Origin: Burkholderia sp. Bp8992
GTDB taxonomy: Bacteria > Pseudomonadota > Gammaproteobacteria > Burkholderiales > Burkholderiaceae
DNA: 64,000 bases
Assembly: GCF_003853705.1 (NCBI RefSeq)
Contig: NZ_QTQI01000004.1
Location: 186,001-250,000 of the forward strand
Reading direction: 5' to 3'
Shown: positions 28,067 to 35,964 of the stretch, piece after piece
Numbering within the stretch: position 1 is the first letter of the stretch
Layout of the letters: every line of letters starts with the position of its first letter
The notes under the pieces: generated by a model
Databases searched by the model: none
What the model was told of the DNA's origin: nothing
The model's input: the letters and a program-made list of their open reading frames with translations, nothing else
Made by a program: the position numbers and the translations under genes

Positions 28067-28485
28067 GGCGCCGCCTCGACATCGAGCGCGCCTTCCATCC
28101 CGCGCTCGCGATGGCTCCTGAAAAACAGCAGCCGATGCGTGCAATAGTAGGCGAACCGGCCCGGTTGCGCCGGCGTGAAGCGGAACGTCTTCGGCGTCGT
28201 GCCGAGCTCGGTACGCACCGCGATGCCGGCCTGCGGCGGCGCATCGATCTCGAAGCTGTGCGGCACGACACCGGGCTCGGCCGACACGGTCAGCTCGACC
28301 GGCACGTGCGCGCGCACGATCACATGGTTCGGCCGGAAGAAATAGCTGCCGCCGACGATGGCAACCCGCTGCACGCCGTCGGCGTCGACCGGCACGCGCA
28401 CGGGCGCCTCGCCTTCCGCCCGCGCGGTGGTCGCGGCCGCCGCGAGCGCCGCCTGCACGAGCACCTTCGTCATCGTCGTCTTCAT
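28063..28485 (-). CDS. Periplasmic cupredoxin-domain copper protein
   Basis: A 140-residue protein with a signal peptide ending near ARA (residue 23). A single cupredoxin domain has the likely type 1 copper ligands His76 (VPHSFE), Cys115 (AYYC), His125 and Met130 (HRERGM). Cys-to-His spacing is 9 residues, longer than the CxxH of plastocyanin, so the site is unusual and the C-terminal loop (LLFFRSHRERGMEG) extended. It probably carries electrons or copper in the periplasm. It lies 28 bases after the anti-sigma gene and is the most informative target gene for the function of this ECF operon. Confidence 0.82.
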   Translation of the reverse strand: MKTTMTKVLVQAALAAAATTARAEGEAPVRVPVDADGVQRVAIVGGSYFFRPNHVIVRAHVPVELTVSAEPGVVPHSFEIDAPPQAGIAVRTELGTTPKTFRFTPAQPGRFAYYCTHRLLFFRSHRERGMEGALDVEAAP

Positions 28486-28513
28486 CGCCTGGACTCCCTG
28501 CCGGCGTCGCGCG

Positions 28514-29296
28514 TCAGCTCCTCCACGCGTCGGTCGAGCCGCCGAGCGCGCCGCACGCCTCGATCGCGAGCTCGCGCAGCCGCCGTTCGTCGCCGCGGCC
28601 GGACAACGCATAGCCGATGCCGCGATCCGACCAGAAATACGTGTAGCGGCCGTCGGCCGACATCGACTGCGGCGCGAGATGCCGCGCATCGTAGGCGGTC
28701 ACGTACAGCGTCACGCGCGCGCCGTCCGCGCGCTGGTACATGAACTGCGCGGCCGGCCCGCGATCGCCGGGGAGCAACCGGCCGCCCAGCAGCACGTAGC
28801 CGTATTCGTCGAGCGACGGTGCGCGCACGGGCCGCCCGACGCGCGCCGACAACCACGCGGCAAGCTGCGCGCGATCACCCGCGCCGACCTCGACCGGATG
28901 CTCGCGATCGGCTGCGTACACGGCATATGCGACATCGGCGCGCGCGGCGAACGCCGGATCGCTGCCGAATGCCATCCAACCCGCATGCAGCGCCACGCCG
29001 ATCAAGAACCCGGCCGCCAGCGCCGCGCACGCATACGCGAATGCACGACGGCGCGGCGCGCGGCGCTGCACGAACAGCGCGGGCACCGCGCCCGGCAGCG
29101 GGAACAGTGCTTTCAGCGCGTCGCGCTGCGCGCGGTAATGCGCGAATCGTTCGGCTTCCTCCGGATCGGAGCGCAGGCGCTCGAGCATCTCGCGCTGCTC
29201 GTGCCCGGACAGCTCGCCGTCCAGCAATGCGGACAGCAGCTGCGCCGACGCGTCGTCATCCCGCTCGTTCGATGGCTTGTGCGGATCGTCCATCAT
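28514..29296 (-). CDS. Membrane anti-sigma factor
   Basis: A 260-residue protein. The cytoplasmic N-terminus (17-60) has the ASD/RseA-like pattern SALLDGELSGHEQREMLERL. A single membrane span lies at about 85-110, and a periplasmic domain follows. It should hold the co-encoded ECF sigma factor inactive until a periplasmic signal arrives. The start overlaps the sigma stop by 4 bases (ATGA), which favours equal synthesis of the pair. No zinc-binding HxxxCxxC motif is visible, so it is not of the ZAS type. Confidence 0.85.
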   Translation of the reverse strand: MMDDPHKPSNERDDDASAQLLSALLDGELSGHEQREMLERLRSDPEEAERFAHYRAQRDALKALFPLPGAVPALFVQRRAPRRRAFAYACAALAAGFLIGVALHAGWMAFGSDPAFAARADVAYAVYAADREHPVEVGAGDRAQLAAWLSARVGRPVRAPSLDEYGYVLLGGRLLPGDRGPAAQFMYQRADGARVTLYVTAYDARHLAPQSMSADGRYTYFWSDRGIGYALSGRGDERRLRELAIEACGALGGSTDAWRS

Positions 29297-29808
29297 GTTT
29301 TCCCGATCACCCGTAACGCGGCCGTGCCGTGCGACGACGGCTCGTCCGACAGCAGTGCGCGCATCTGCGCGCGCGCCCGCGCGAGCCGCGACATCACCGT
29401 GCCCACCGGTACGCCGAGCACCTGTGCGGCATCGCGATAGCTCAACTCTTCAAGCGCGACCAGCAGCAACACCTCGCGCTGTTCGACCGGCAGCCGGTAC
29501 AGCGCGCGCTGCACGTCGCGCAGCACCAGCCCGCCGATCTCGCCGGCCGGCGCGGCCATCGTCTGCCAGGGTGCGGTGGCGTCGTCGACCGCGATCTCGT
29601 GCCGCGCGCGCAACTGGTCGATGAAACGGTGCCGCAACAACGTCAGCAGCCACGCGCGCAGGTTGCCTCCATCGCGCGGCGGCCGGTTCAGCGCACGCTC
29701 GAGCGTGTCCTGCACGAGATCGTCCGCCCACGCGCGGTCGCCCGTCAGCGCACGCGCATAGCGCGTGAGATGCGGCAGCCACACCAGCAGATCCGATTCG
29801 TAGCTCAT
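29293..29808 (-). CDS. ECF-type RNA polymerase sigma factor
   Basis: A 171-residue ECF sigma factor. Region 2 has the DDLVQDTLERAL helix (29-40) and region 4 has the helix-turn-helix ELSYRDAAQVLGVPVGTVMSRLARAR (about 118-143). It directs RNA polymerase to a stress regulon and probably to its own operon. It lies between a small secreted protein gene (33 bases upstream) and its anti-sigma gene. The inducing signal is unknown; the cupredoxin downstream makes copper or envelope redox stress a reasonable guess. Confidence 0.9.
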   Translation of the reverse strand: MSYESDLLVWLPHLTRYARALTGDRAWADDLVQDTLERALNRPPRDGGNLRAWLLTLLRHRFIDQLRARHEIAVDDATAPWQTMAAPAGEIGGLVLRDVQRALYRLPVEQREVLLLVALEELSYRDAAQVLGVPVGTVMSRLARARAQMRALLSDEPSSHGTAALRVIGKT

Positions 29809-29841
29809 CAGGAAGCCTTGCGCATCAGCGTCGCCGCGCGG

Positions 29842-30201
29842 TCACGGGCGCGCGACGTGCCACATGCCGCCGATCCCGTCGCCGCCCGCATCGCCGGCCT
29901 TGCGGTCCATCTTCCAGCGATACAGCGGGCGCCCGCGGTACGCCCATTGCTTCTTGCCGTCGTCGCGCGCGACGAGGCTCAGTGCGCCCGATGCCTTGTC
30001 GTACGCGTCCGCGATCGCGGGCGGCCAGTTCGCCGCGCATGCGCTGTCGCACGCGCTCTTGCCCGGCGCGTCGCGATCGAACACGTAAAGCGTCATGTGC
30101 GCCTCGTCGACCAGTTTCCCGTCGCCGACCTGCGGCGGTTCCGCGGCCGCCGGCCGCACGATCGCCGCCGTCAGCGCGGCGGCAAAGAGTATCCGCTTCA
30201 T
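29842..30201 (-). CDS. Small secreted protein of the PF03640 (Yx(FWY)xxD repeat) family
   Basis: A 119-residue protein with a signal peptide ending near PAAAEPP. The mature part shows LYVFDRD followed by CDSACAANWPP, and a second copy-like YRGRPLYRWKMD segment, the pattern of the secreted-repeat family PF03640. Function of the family is unknown. The ATG at 30201 has AAGGAGA upstream. It is the first gene of the ECF unit, with a candidate ECF promoter about 100 bases ahead. Confidence 0.85.
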   Translation of the reverse strand: MKRILFAAALTAAIVRPAAAEPPQVGDGKLVDEAHMTLYVFDRDAPGKSACDSACAANWPPAIADAYDKASGALSLVARDDGKKQWAYRGRPLYRWKMDRKAGDAGGDGIGGMWHVARP

Positions 30202-30301
30202 TCCCGTTCTCCTTGGCAGGACCTCATGGCACGCACCGCCGGACGGGACGATCGGTTTCGTTGCAACCATTATCCCGCCGGCCGTGCCGGAACTCGGTAG
30301 G

Positions 30302-30329
30302 TAAACGGACGGCGGGAATCGGTTATTCC
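30302..30329 (-). promoter_or_regulatory. Candidate ECF-type promoter of the sigma/cupredoxin operon
   Basis: On the minus strand GGAATAA (30329-30323) and CGTTTA (30307-30302) are spaced by 15 bases. This resembles the GGAAnAA/CGTnn layout of many ECF sigma promoters and would allow autoregulation. It has not been tested against other sites in the genome. Confidence 0.4.
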
Positions 30330-30395
30330 ATGCTGCGCCGCAACGATCGGCGGCGGTCATTCATGCGACGAAAGACAGCGGGAAGCCCGAAAAGA

Positions 30396-30429
30396 CAACG
30401 CGGCATGACATCGCTGTCATGCCGCGTTG
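30396..30429 (-). terminator. Strong terminator-like hairpin after the repeat-protein gene
   Basis: A perfect 15-bp inverted repeat (30396-30410 and 30415-30429) with a 4-base loop. On the minus strand TCTTTTC follows the stem. It lies 67 bases after the repeat-protein stop codon and should end that transcript before the ECF operon promoter. Confidence 0.75.
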
Positions 30430-30496
30430 CGCGACCCGTATGGCACGACCGTCGCGCACGGCGGCCGATGCGGCGCCGCCGTGCGGGGCCGGCCGG

Positions 30497-32959
30497 TTAC
30501 TTCGGCAGTGCGCCGGTCAGCGACTGGAGCAGCGTCGTCACCGGTGCGAGCGGGTTGTTCGGCGAGCCGTTGCCCGAATGCGGCGTCACCGACAGGCTCG
30601 GCGCGGAACCGAGCGCCGTACCCACCGACGTGCCGACCGCATTGACGACCGTCGCCGTCGAGTTGGCACCCGTCGTCAGCAGCGAGCCGACTGCGCCCGC
30701 CGTGCCGCCGGCCGCGTTCGCGCCCGCGCCGAGCAGGCTGCCGCCTGCCGCTGCCGTCGAGCCGGCCGCGCCGGACAGCGCGCCGGCCGCCTGGCCGAGT
30801 GCCGCCGGACCGCTCGCGAGTGCGCCCGTTACCGAACCGAGTGCACCGGTCAGTGCGCCGGCCGGGTTGCTGCCGCCCGTCAGGCCGTTCACGAGGTTCG
30901 TGATCGGTGCGATCGGGCTGTTGCCCGCCGCGCCCGACAGCGCGCCGACGACCTGGTTGACGACGCCTTGCACCGGCGCCAGCGGGTTCGAGCCGCCGAG
31001 GCTGCCGAGTGCGCCCGTCACCGAGTTCAGCGCGCCGGTCAGTGCACCGGCCGGATTGCCGCCGCCGAGCGTGCCGACCACCTGGTTGACGACGCCCTGC
31101 ACCGGCGCCAGCGGATTCGAGCCGCCCAGCGCGCCGAGCGCGCCTGTAACCGAGCCGACCGCGTTGCCGAGTGCGCCCGTGGCCGCGCCGACCGCGTTGC
31201 TCAACGTGCCGGCCGGGTTGCTGCCGCCGAGCGTGCCGACGACCTGGTTGACGACACCCTGCACCGGCGCCAGCGGGTTCGAGCCGCCGAGGTTGCCGAG
31301 CGCGCCCGTCACCGAGCCGAGCGCACCGGTCAGCGCACCGGCCGGATTGCCGCCGGGCAGCGCGTTCTGCAGGCCATTGACGAGGTTCGTGATCGGCGTG
31401 ATCGGGCTGCCGCCTGCACCCGACAACGTGCCGACGACCTGGTTCACGACGCCTTGCACCGGCGCCAGCGGATTCGCGCCGCTGAGCGCCCCCGTCACCG
31501 AGTTCAGCGCGTTCGTCAGTTCACCGGCCGGATTGCCGTTGCCGAGCGTGCCTGCGAGCTGCGTGACGACGCCTTGCACCGGTGCCAGCGGGCTCCCTGC
31601 GCCGCCGAGGTTGCCGAGCGAGCCCGTGATCGTGTTGACCGCGTTGCTCAGCGCGCCGGTCGGGTTGCCGCTGCCGAGCGTACCCGTGACCTGGTTGACG
31701 ATGTTCTGGATCGGCGTGATCGGGTTCGAACCGCCGCCGAGGCCACCCAGTGCGCCCGTCACCGTGCCGAGTGCGCCGGTCAGTGCGCCTGCCGGGTTGC
31801 CGCCGCCGAGCGCGCCCGTTACCTGGTTCACGACGCCCTGGACCGGCGCCAGCGGATTCGAGCCGCCGCCGATACCGCCCAACGTGCCCGTTACCTGATT
31901 CACGACGCCTTGCACCGGTGCCAGCGGGTTCGAGCCACCGCCGAGGCCACCCAGTGCACCCGTGACCGTGCCCAGTGCGCCAGTCAGCGCGCCTGCCGGG
32001 TTGCCGCCGCCGAGCGCACCCGTCACCTGATTCACGACACCTTGCACCGGCGCCAACGGGTTCGAGCCGCCGCCGATACCGCCCAGCGCGCCCGTCACCG
32101 TGCCGAGTGCGCCGGTCAGTGCGCCTGCCGGGTTGCCGCCGCCGAGCGCACCCGTGACCTGATTCACCACGCCTTGAACCGGTGCCAGCGGATTCGAACC
32201 ACCACCGATACCGCCCAGCGCCCCCGTTGCGGTGCCGAGCGCATTGCTCAGCGCGCCAGTCGCCGTATTGAGCGCACCGGTCAGTGCACCGGCCGGATTG
32301 CCGCCGCCGAGCGCGCCCGTCACCTGATTCACCACGCCTTGGACCGGCGCCAGCGGATTCGCACCGCCGCCGATACCGCCCAGTGCACCGGTCACCTCGC
32401 CCAGCGCACCCGTCAGCGCGCCGGCCGGATTGCCACCACCCAGCGCACCCGTCACCTGATTCACCACACCCTGCACCGGCGCCAGCGGGTTCGATCCACC
32501 GCCGACGTTACCCAGCGCACCCGTCACGGTGCCAACCGCATTGCTCAGCGTCCCCGTCGCCGTATTCAGCGCACCGGTCAACGCACCTGCCGGGTTGCCG
32601 CCATTGAGCGCACCCGTCACCTGGTTCAACACACCCTGGACCGGCGCGAGCGGCTGCACCGTGCCGCCACCACCCAGTGCGCCTGTCACCGCCCCCACGG
32701 CGCCCGACAGCACTTGTCCCGGATCGCCGAGCGACGTCTGGATCGCACCCGACCCGCCCGCCGTCACGGTGATCGAGCCCAGCGGCGACGTACCCGTGGC
32801 GACCAGCCCGACCGACACGCTGTTCGTCGGCGGGTTGACGATCACTTGCGGGATCGGCAGCGAATCGAGGGCGCCCGCCATCGCGGAACCCGAAGCCAGT
32901 ACCCCGAACACCGTCGCGACCGACAGCGCCACACCCGTCAATTTGAAATTGTGTCCCAT
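30497..32959 (-). CDS. Secreted 820-residue Gly/Ala-rich tandem-repeat protein
   Basis: A precursor with a clear signal peptide (about 1-28, ending SGSAMA). After a short unique N-terminal part, about residues 100-720 consist of some 15 tandem units with a 44-residue core: NPLAPVQGVVNQVTGALGGG, then NPAGALTGALGTVTGALGGI. Units vary in length (22-56 residues) and three carry PITPI or PIAPI in place of PLAPV. A unique C-terminal part ends NPLAPVTTLLQSLTGALPK. It has no Gly-X-Y triplets, so it is not a true collagen-like protein. Function is unknown; export and repeats suggest a surface or matrix role. The ATG at 32959 is chosen because GGGGA sits 8 bases upstream; an ATG at 32974 is poorer. Confidence 0.8.
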   Translation of the reverse strand: MGHNFKLTGVALSVATVFGVLASGSAMAGALDSLPIPQVIVNPPTNSVSVGLVATGTSPLGSITVTAGGSGAIQTSLGDPGQVLSGAVGAVTGALGGGGTVQPLAPVQGVLNQVTGALNGGNPAGALTGALNTATGTLSNAVGTVTGALGNVGGGSNPLAPVQGVVNQVTGALGGGNPAGALTGALGEVTGALGGIGGGANPLAPVQGVVNQVTGALGGGNPAGALTGALNTATGALSNALGTATGALGGIGGGSNPLAPVQGVVNQVTGALGGGNPAGALTGALGTVTGALGGIGGGSNPLAPVQGVVNQVTGALGGGNPAGALTGALGTVTGALGGLGGGSNPLAPVQGVVNQVTGTLGGIGGGSNPLAPVQGVVNQVTGALGGGNPAGALTGALGTVTGALGGLGGGSNPITPIQNIVNQVTGTLGSGNPTGALSNAVNTITGSLGNLGGAGSPLAPVQGVVTQLAGTLGNGNPAGELTNALNSVTGALSGANPLAPVQGVVNQVVGTLSGAGGSPITPITNLVNGLQNALPGGNPAGALTGALGSVTGALGNLGGSNPLAPVQGVVNQVVGTLGGSNPAGTLSNAVGAATGALGNAVGSVTGALGALGGSNPLAPVQGVVNQVVGTLGGGNPAGALTGALNSVTGALGSLGGSNPLAPVQGVVNQVVGALSGAAGNSPIAPITNLVNGLTGGSNPAGALTGALGSVTGALASGPAALGQAAGALSGAAGSTAAAGGSLLGAGANAAGGTAGAVGSLLTTGANSTATVVNAVGTSVGTALGSAPSLSVTPHSGNGSPNNPLAPVTTLLQSLTGALPK
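30810..32655 (-). repeat. Tandem DNA repeat array, basic unit 132 bp
   Basis: The coding repeats above are also near-identical at DNA level. The basic unit is 132 bases, with shorter (about 66-72) and longer (about 165) variants, all multiples of three. The units at about 31750-32200 are the most alike, which points to recent expansion or homogenisation. Because of the bias all reading frames stay open here, so long antisense frames are artefacts. Confidence 0.9.
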
Positions 32960-33490
32960 CGTTATTTTCCCCATCTCGGTTGGCACTACGTTGATAAAGC
33001 ATGGGGACGGATTGCACGAAGCGTGCCAATTCAAAAAACGGATTGATTTGTCTGTCGATTTTTCTGCAATAACGATTTTTTAATCGATTTCGGACGAAAT
33101 TCACGGGTTGCGACGGGTTGACGGACCTCAATCGTCTGATGAAAAAGGCCCGTGAAGCACGGATGTAACGTAACGTTTGCGAGCCCCGTAGTAACGTGTT
33201 CCGGTACATTCCACGTAACGCCGGAACACCTGATCGAGATGGTGCGCCACACCATCAGGGCCGGCTGCCCATTACGCATTTCAGCAATATGAAAATGCAT
33301 TGATAAATCGCGGATTTACCGATTTTCTTTATTTCGCGATTATCTTTCTTGCCGATTACGCAGACCATTTCCGATCGCGTGGCTTTCGATTATCCGGATA
33401 GCAAAATGAAATACTGTGAATGCCGTCAAGCGATCGGCATACAGGCGGCAACGCAAGGCGGCGGCAGGCGCTGCCTCGCCTCGCCGCCGG
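32960..33490. promoter_or_regulatory. Long upstream region of the repeat-protein gene, with repeated GTAACG motifs
   Basis: 531 bases without a credible gene. GTAACG occurs four times at 33165, 33170, 33191 and 33215 on the plus strand. A perfect 7-bp inverted repeat GATGGTG/CACCATC with a 5-base loop lies at 33238-33256. These may be regulator sites for the repeat-protein gene. The part near 33290-33420 is AT-rich. No promoter boxes could be fixed with confidence. Confidence 0.4.
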
Positions 33491-34735
33491 TCAGCCGAAG
33501 CGCGCGGGCCGGTACGGATGGGGATCGATATAGGTCGGCGCGCCCGTCATCATTTCGGCGAGCAGGCGCCCGGTCGCGGGGCCGAGCGTGAGCCCGTGGT
33601 GGGCATGGCCGAACGCGAACCACAGATGGCGATGGCGCGGCGCGGGCCCGATCACCGGACGCATGTCGGGCGTGCACGGCCGCATCCCGAGCCACGGCTC
33701 GGGATCGAGCCGCTCGCCGATGCCGAACGCGTCGCGCGCCAGCGGTTCGGCGCGCGCGAGCTGCACGCCGGTCGGCGGCGCGCCGCGCAGCGCGATCTCG
33801 ACGCCCGTCGTGAGCCGCAGGCGGCCGCCCTCCATCGGCGCGACGACGAAGCCTTCCTCGGTATCGCACACGGGCACGCTCAGCGGCGTGCGCGTCGGCC
33901 GGTAATGCATGTGGTAGCCGCGCTTCGCGCGCAGCGGAATGCGGTAGCCGAGCGGCGCGAACACGTGATCGGACCACGGCCCGAGCGCGACCACGGCCGA
34001 ACGTGCCGAAATCGGCCCGTGTTCGGACCCGACCTGCCAGCCGCCGTCCACCTGCACGAGCGTCTTCGCATCGCCGCACGCGAACGTGCCGCCATCGCGC
34101 TCGAACAGCCGCGCGTAGGCCTTGGTCAGCCCGCCCGGGCTCGATACGGTCTTCGGGTCCTGCCAGTGGAAGGCGCCGCAGAATGCGTCGCCGATGCCGG
34201 GCTCGAGATCGCGCAGCGCACGCGCGTCGAGCACGGCCATCCGCAGCCCGTGCGCGTCGGCCACGCGCTGCTGCGCGCGCGCTTGCGCGTCGAACAGCGC
34301 GGGCGAACGGAACGCCTCGATCCACCCGCCGTCGTGCACGAGCGGCTGGGCATCGGTACGCGCGAGCAGCGCGTCGTGTTCGACCACGCTCGCCGCGACG
34401 AGCGGCAGCAGGTCGCGCGCAGCGACGGCGAGCCGCTGCGGCGACGATTCGCGCCAGAACCGCGCGAGCCAGCCGGCATACGCGGGCAGCGCGCGGTAAT
34501 CCCAGTACAGATCGACCGAGCGGTTGCGCGCGTAGCGCAGCAGCGTGCCGAGCCGCCGCGGAAACGCGTACGGCACGACCGACGAGCGCTCGATCAGCCC
34601 GGCATTGCCGTGGCTGGTTTCCTCGCCGGGCGCGCGCCGGTCGACGAGTGCGACGCGCAGCCCGCGATCCTGCAGGTGCAGCGCCGACGACACGCCGACG
34701 ATGCCGGCCCCCAGAACGATGACGTCGAAATCCAT
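33491..34735 (-). CDS. FAD-dependent D-amino-acid dehydrogenase (DadA type)
   Basis: A 414-residue flavoprotein of the DAO/DadA family. The FAD-binding motif LGAGIVG is at residues 8-14, followed by the HGNAG segment usual in DadA proteins; the C-terminal GHAHHGLTLGPATG segment closes the FAD site. It oxidises a D-amino acid (or D-hydroxyproline) to the imino or keto acid and passes electrons to the respiratory chain. It lies 67 bases downstream of a cationic amino-acid-type binding protein and divergent from an ornithine-cyclodeaminase-family gene and a DauR-type regulator. That setting resembles the D-arginine (dau) locus of Pseudomonas, though this enzyme is of the DadA rather than the DauA subtype. 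Confidence 0.85.
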   Translation of the reverse strand: MDFDVIVLGAGIVGVSSALHLQDRGLRVALVDRRAPGEETSHGNAGLIERSSVVPYAFPRRLGTLLRYARNRSVDLYWDYRALPAYAGWLARFWRESSPQRLAVAARDLLPLVAASVVEHDALLARTDAQPLVHDGGWIEAFRSPALFDAQARAQQRVADAHGLRMAVLDARALRDLEPGIGDAFCGAFHWQDPKTVSSPGGLTKAYARLFERDGGTFACGDAKTLVQVDGGWQVGSEHGPISARSAVVALGPWSDHVFAPLGYRIPLRAKRGYHMHYRPTRTPLSVPVCDTEEGFVVAPMEGGRLRLTTGVEIALRGAPPTGVQLARAEPLARDAFGIGERLDPEPWLGMRPCTPDMRPVIGPAPRHRHLWFAFGHAHHGLTLGPATGRLLAEMMTGAPTYIDPHPYRPARFG

Positions 34736-34802
34736 GGTTCCCCGTCCTGCGTCGAGATTCGATGCGCCGCGCGCCGACCCCGCGGCCGGCGCGCGGCGGT
34801 GC

Positions 34803-35582
34803 TTACTTCGCGATGATGTCGCGCTTGAAGTACTTCTGCGACAGCGCGCTCAGCGTGCCGTCCTTTTTCAGCGCGTCGAGCGCGCCGACGATCTTCGCCT
34901 GCAGCGCCTTGTCGTTCTTGCGCATCCCGAAGCCCGTGCCTTCGCCGAGCGTCGCCGGATCCTTCAGCGCGTCGCCGACGATCTGGTAGTCGCGGCCGGC
35001 CGGCTTGTCGAGGAACCCGTCCTGCGCGGTCTGCGCTTCCTGCACGGCCGCGTCGAGCCGCCCCGCGACGAGATCGGTGTAGATCTGGTCCTGATCCTGG
35101 TACGACACGACGGCCACGCCCGCATTGGCCCAGTGCGCCTTCAGGAAATCCTCCTGCGACGAACCCTGCAGCACGCCGACGTGCTTGCCGCGCAGGCTCG
35201 CGACGTCGGGCCGCAGCGGCGAGCCGTGCTTCGCGACCATCACGATCGGCACCACATAGATCGCCGGCGTGAAGTCGATGCTCTGCTTGCGCTTCGCGGT
35301 GATGTTCATCGCCGAATTGATCGCGTCGAACTTGCGCGCCTGCAGCGCCGGAATCAACCCGTCGAACGCATTCTCGACCCACACGCATTTCATGTTCAGC
35401 TTCGCGCACACCGCGTTGCCGACGTCGACGTCGAAACCCTGCAGCTGGCCGGCCGGCGTCTTGCTCTCGAACGGCGGATAGGCGGCTTCGATGCCGAAGC
35501 GCAGCGTGGTCTGTTCCGCATGGGCCGTGACGGCCGCGCACGCGAGCGCCGCAGCGGCGCAAAGGGAAAGCTTCCAGTTCAT
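34803..35582 (-). CDS. Periplasmic amino-acid-binding protein (Lys/Arg/Orn type)
   Basis: A 259-residue family 3 solute-binding protein with a signal peptide ending near VTAHA. Typical segments are FGIEAAYPPFESK, GFDVDVGNAVCAKL, NAFDGLIPAL and FDAINSAMNIT, like HisJ/ArgT-type proteins for basic amino acids. No permease or ATPase gene is next to it, so it must work with a transporter encoded elsewhere. The ATG at 35582 gives the signal peptide; the frame is open to 35657 without one. Confidence 0.88.
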   Translation of the reverse strand: MNWKLSLCAAAALACAAVTAHAEQTTLRFGIEAAYPPFESKTPAGQLQGFDVDVGNAVCAKLNMKCVWVENAFDGLIPALQARKFDAINSAMNITAKRKQSIDFTPAIYVVPIVMVAKHGSPLRPDVASLRGKHVGVLQGSSQEDFLKAHWANAGVAVVSYQDQDQIYTDLVAGRLDAAVQEAQTAQDGFLDKPAGRDYQIVGDALKDPATLGEGTGFGMRKNDKALQAKIVGALDALKKDGTLSALSQKYFKRDIIAK

Positions 35583-35709
35583 GACGGTCCTTCTGTTCCG
35601 GATTGAGGCGAGGAAGATCGGTCGCACGACGCCGTCGGACAGGCGCCCGATCGGCATTCGATGCAGGCAGCAGCCGCCAGGCGACGTGCCGTGTCCTGCA
35701 GGCGAAATA

Positions 35710-35734
35710 TAGACTTAAAGTCTACTCTAGACTA
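35710..35734. promoter_or_regulatory. Palindromic operator, TAGACTT-A-AAGTCTA, plus half-site
   Basis: A perfect 15-base palindrome at 35710-35724 (7-1-7), followed by a further TAGACTA half-site at 35728-35734. It lies in the divergent region between the binding-protein gene (minus) and the cyclodeaminase gene (plus). A second TAGACTT occurs at 35885-35891. It is probably the binding site of the local DauR-type regulator; this is inference. Confidence 0.6.
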
Positions 35735-35876
35735 TAGGGGTTACGAGAATCGTGCGCTGTCGAGCCAGATCGAAATTTCTGCACTCCACGATATATGCCT
35801 TTGATTTACCGACACTTTTCTCAAAAATCGCGGCGTAATCCAGTCTCGAAAAAGAAAAATTCTCCAGGCTTCGTTT

Positions 35877-35891
35877 GTCTATATTAGACTT
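35877..35891. promoter_or_regulatory. Second palindromic site, GTCTA-TAT-TAGAC
   Basis: A 13-base 5-3-5 palindrome at 35877-35889 shares the TAGAC half-site with the 35710 operator and continues as TAGACTT to 35891. It is about 75 bases before the cyclodeaminase ATG, a fitting place for control of the plus-strand genes. The rest of the 382-base divergent region (35583-35964) shows no gene. Confidence 0.55.
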
Positions 35892-35964
35892 TTCGTCCAT
35901 CACGAACATTGCCGGACACCGTCTTTCGAGACAGTTCTGTCCGGCCCCCACCGGAGATGTCCCC

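Noticed and set aside
30419-33046. A very long open frame on the plus strand opposite the repeat-protein gene
   Set aside because: It is an effect of the repetitive, GC-biased DNA. The minus frame has a signal peptide, a ribosome binding site and regular repeats; the plus frame has none.
33031-33300. An 89-codon minus-strand frame upstream of the repeat-protein gene
   Set aside because: No domain, no ribosome binding site and mixed composition; the region is better read as regulatory.
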